Below, piece by piece: positions 6,143-6,389 of a stretch of 6,389 nt of DNA. The stretch is taken from positions 1-6,389 of the forward strand of contig JAFGTO010000325.1 in NCBI GenBank assembly GCA_016934095.1. Reading direction: 5' to 3'. Every line of letters starts with the position of its first letter. Positions within the stretch are counted from its first letter, which is position 1. The notes beneath the pieces were generated by a model, which had not been told where the DNA came from, made no database searches, and worked only from the letters and a program-made list of their open reading frames with translations. The translations under genes were made by a program, and so were the position numbers. The stretch is from Candidatus Glassiibacteriota bacterium (GTDB taxonomy: Bacteria; Gemmatimonadota; Glassbacteria; GWA2-58-10).

Positions 6143-6389
6143 TTACTGGATGACTGCAAACCTGCCCATCTGGGTTTTGCCGGTGGCCAGGTCCTTGACG
6201 TGCCAGATATACCAGCCGCTGGAAATCAGCATGTTGTACCGGTTCTTCATGTCCCAGAACTCGGTGCCTCCCTTCCAGTTGTGGTCGAACTGCGCCACCC
6301 GGCCCTCGTGCGCCAGGACCTGCACCAGGTTCCCGCTCAGCGTATAGATCCTCACCGAACAGCGCATCGGCAGGTTCGTAAAGGCAAGC
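6143..6389 (-). CDS. C-terminal fragment of a secreted protein with FlgD-Ig/T9SS-sorting-like domain (5' end outside window)
   Basis: The frame is open from the window edge to a TAA at 6145-6143 and encodes 81 residues, the C-terminus of a larger protein. A Met at 6367 is internal: the upstream codons read LAFTNLP and belong to the same domain. The pattern is typical of the FlgD Ig-like fold at the ends of secreted FCB proteins: FTNLPMRCSVRIYTLSGNLV, then WDMKNRYNMLISSGWYIWHVKD, then GKTQMGRFAVIQ. It has a first strand with IYTLSG, a conserved Trp-Asp before the turn, SSGWY, and a closing GRFAVI strand. Related C-terminal domains act as T9SS sorting signals or as cell-surface attachment modules; which applies here is not determinable. 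It lies 40 bases upstream of the PorV-like gene, the expected neighbour if this is cargo handled by that protein. The function of the missing N-terminal part is unknown. Confidence 0.85.
   Translation of the reverse strand, partial: LAFTNLPMRCSVRIYTLSGNLVQVLAHEGRVAQFDHNWKGGTEFWDMKNRYNMLISSGWYIWHVKDLATGKTQMGRFAVIQ

Noticed and set aside
6143..6367. Small stand-alone gene starting at the Met codon at 6367.
   Set aside because: The frame stays open to the window edge, and the residues upstream (LAFTNLP) belong to the same FlgD-Ig-like domain, so this is a gene fragment.

Overview
The window carries four genes, all on the minus strand, so transcription runs from high to low coordinates. Both edge genes are cut by the window. 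The organism looks like a Gram-negative, fairly GC-rich member of the Fibrobacterota-Chlorobiota-Bacteroidota (FCB) superphylum or one of its uncultured relatives, such as the KSB1, Latescibacterota, Glassbacteria or Zixibacteria type lineages. Three things point there: a TonB-dependent receptor with an N-terminal carboxypeptidase-regulatory-like domain, a PorV/PorQ-type barrel, and secreted proteins whose ends resemble FlgD-Ig or type IX secretion (T9SS) sorting domains. The phylum itself cannot be fixed from this sequence.

Layout in transcription order: (1) 6389-6143, the last 81 residues of a secreted protein ending in a FlgD-Ig/T9SS-sorting-like beta domain. (2) 6102-4846, a complete 418-residue PorV/PorQ-family outer-membrane beta-barrel, 40 bases downstream of gene 1 and with a strong ribosome binding site. 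(3) An AT-rich 136-base spacer holding a possible promoter and a 6+6 bp inverted repeat. (4) 4709-1494, a complete 1071-residue TonB-dependent receptor: signal peptide, carboxypeptidase-regulatory-like domain, plug, then a barrel ending in Phe. (5) 1443-1, the first 481 residues of a secreted protein that runs off the left edge without a stop.

The arrangement suggests a surface-protein module. The receptor would handle TonB-coupled import or binding, PorV-like proteins in T9SS shuttle sorting-domain cargo at the outer membrane, and the two large secreted proteins would be the surface-exposed or cargo partners. Because the only substantial spacer lies between the PorV-like gene and the receptor, the repeating unit may be receptor - secreted protein - PorV-like, with the window spanning the end of one unit and the start of the next. 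This is inference. The most unusual sequence-level signal is a pair of near-canonical EF-hand-type calcium loops in predicted extracellular loops of the receptor. No RNA gene, CRISPR array, mobile element or convincing terminator was seen. No gene-free stretch exceeds 136 bases.
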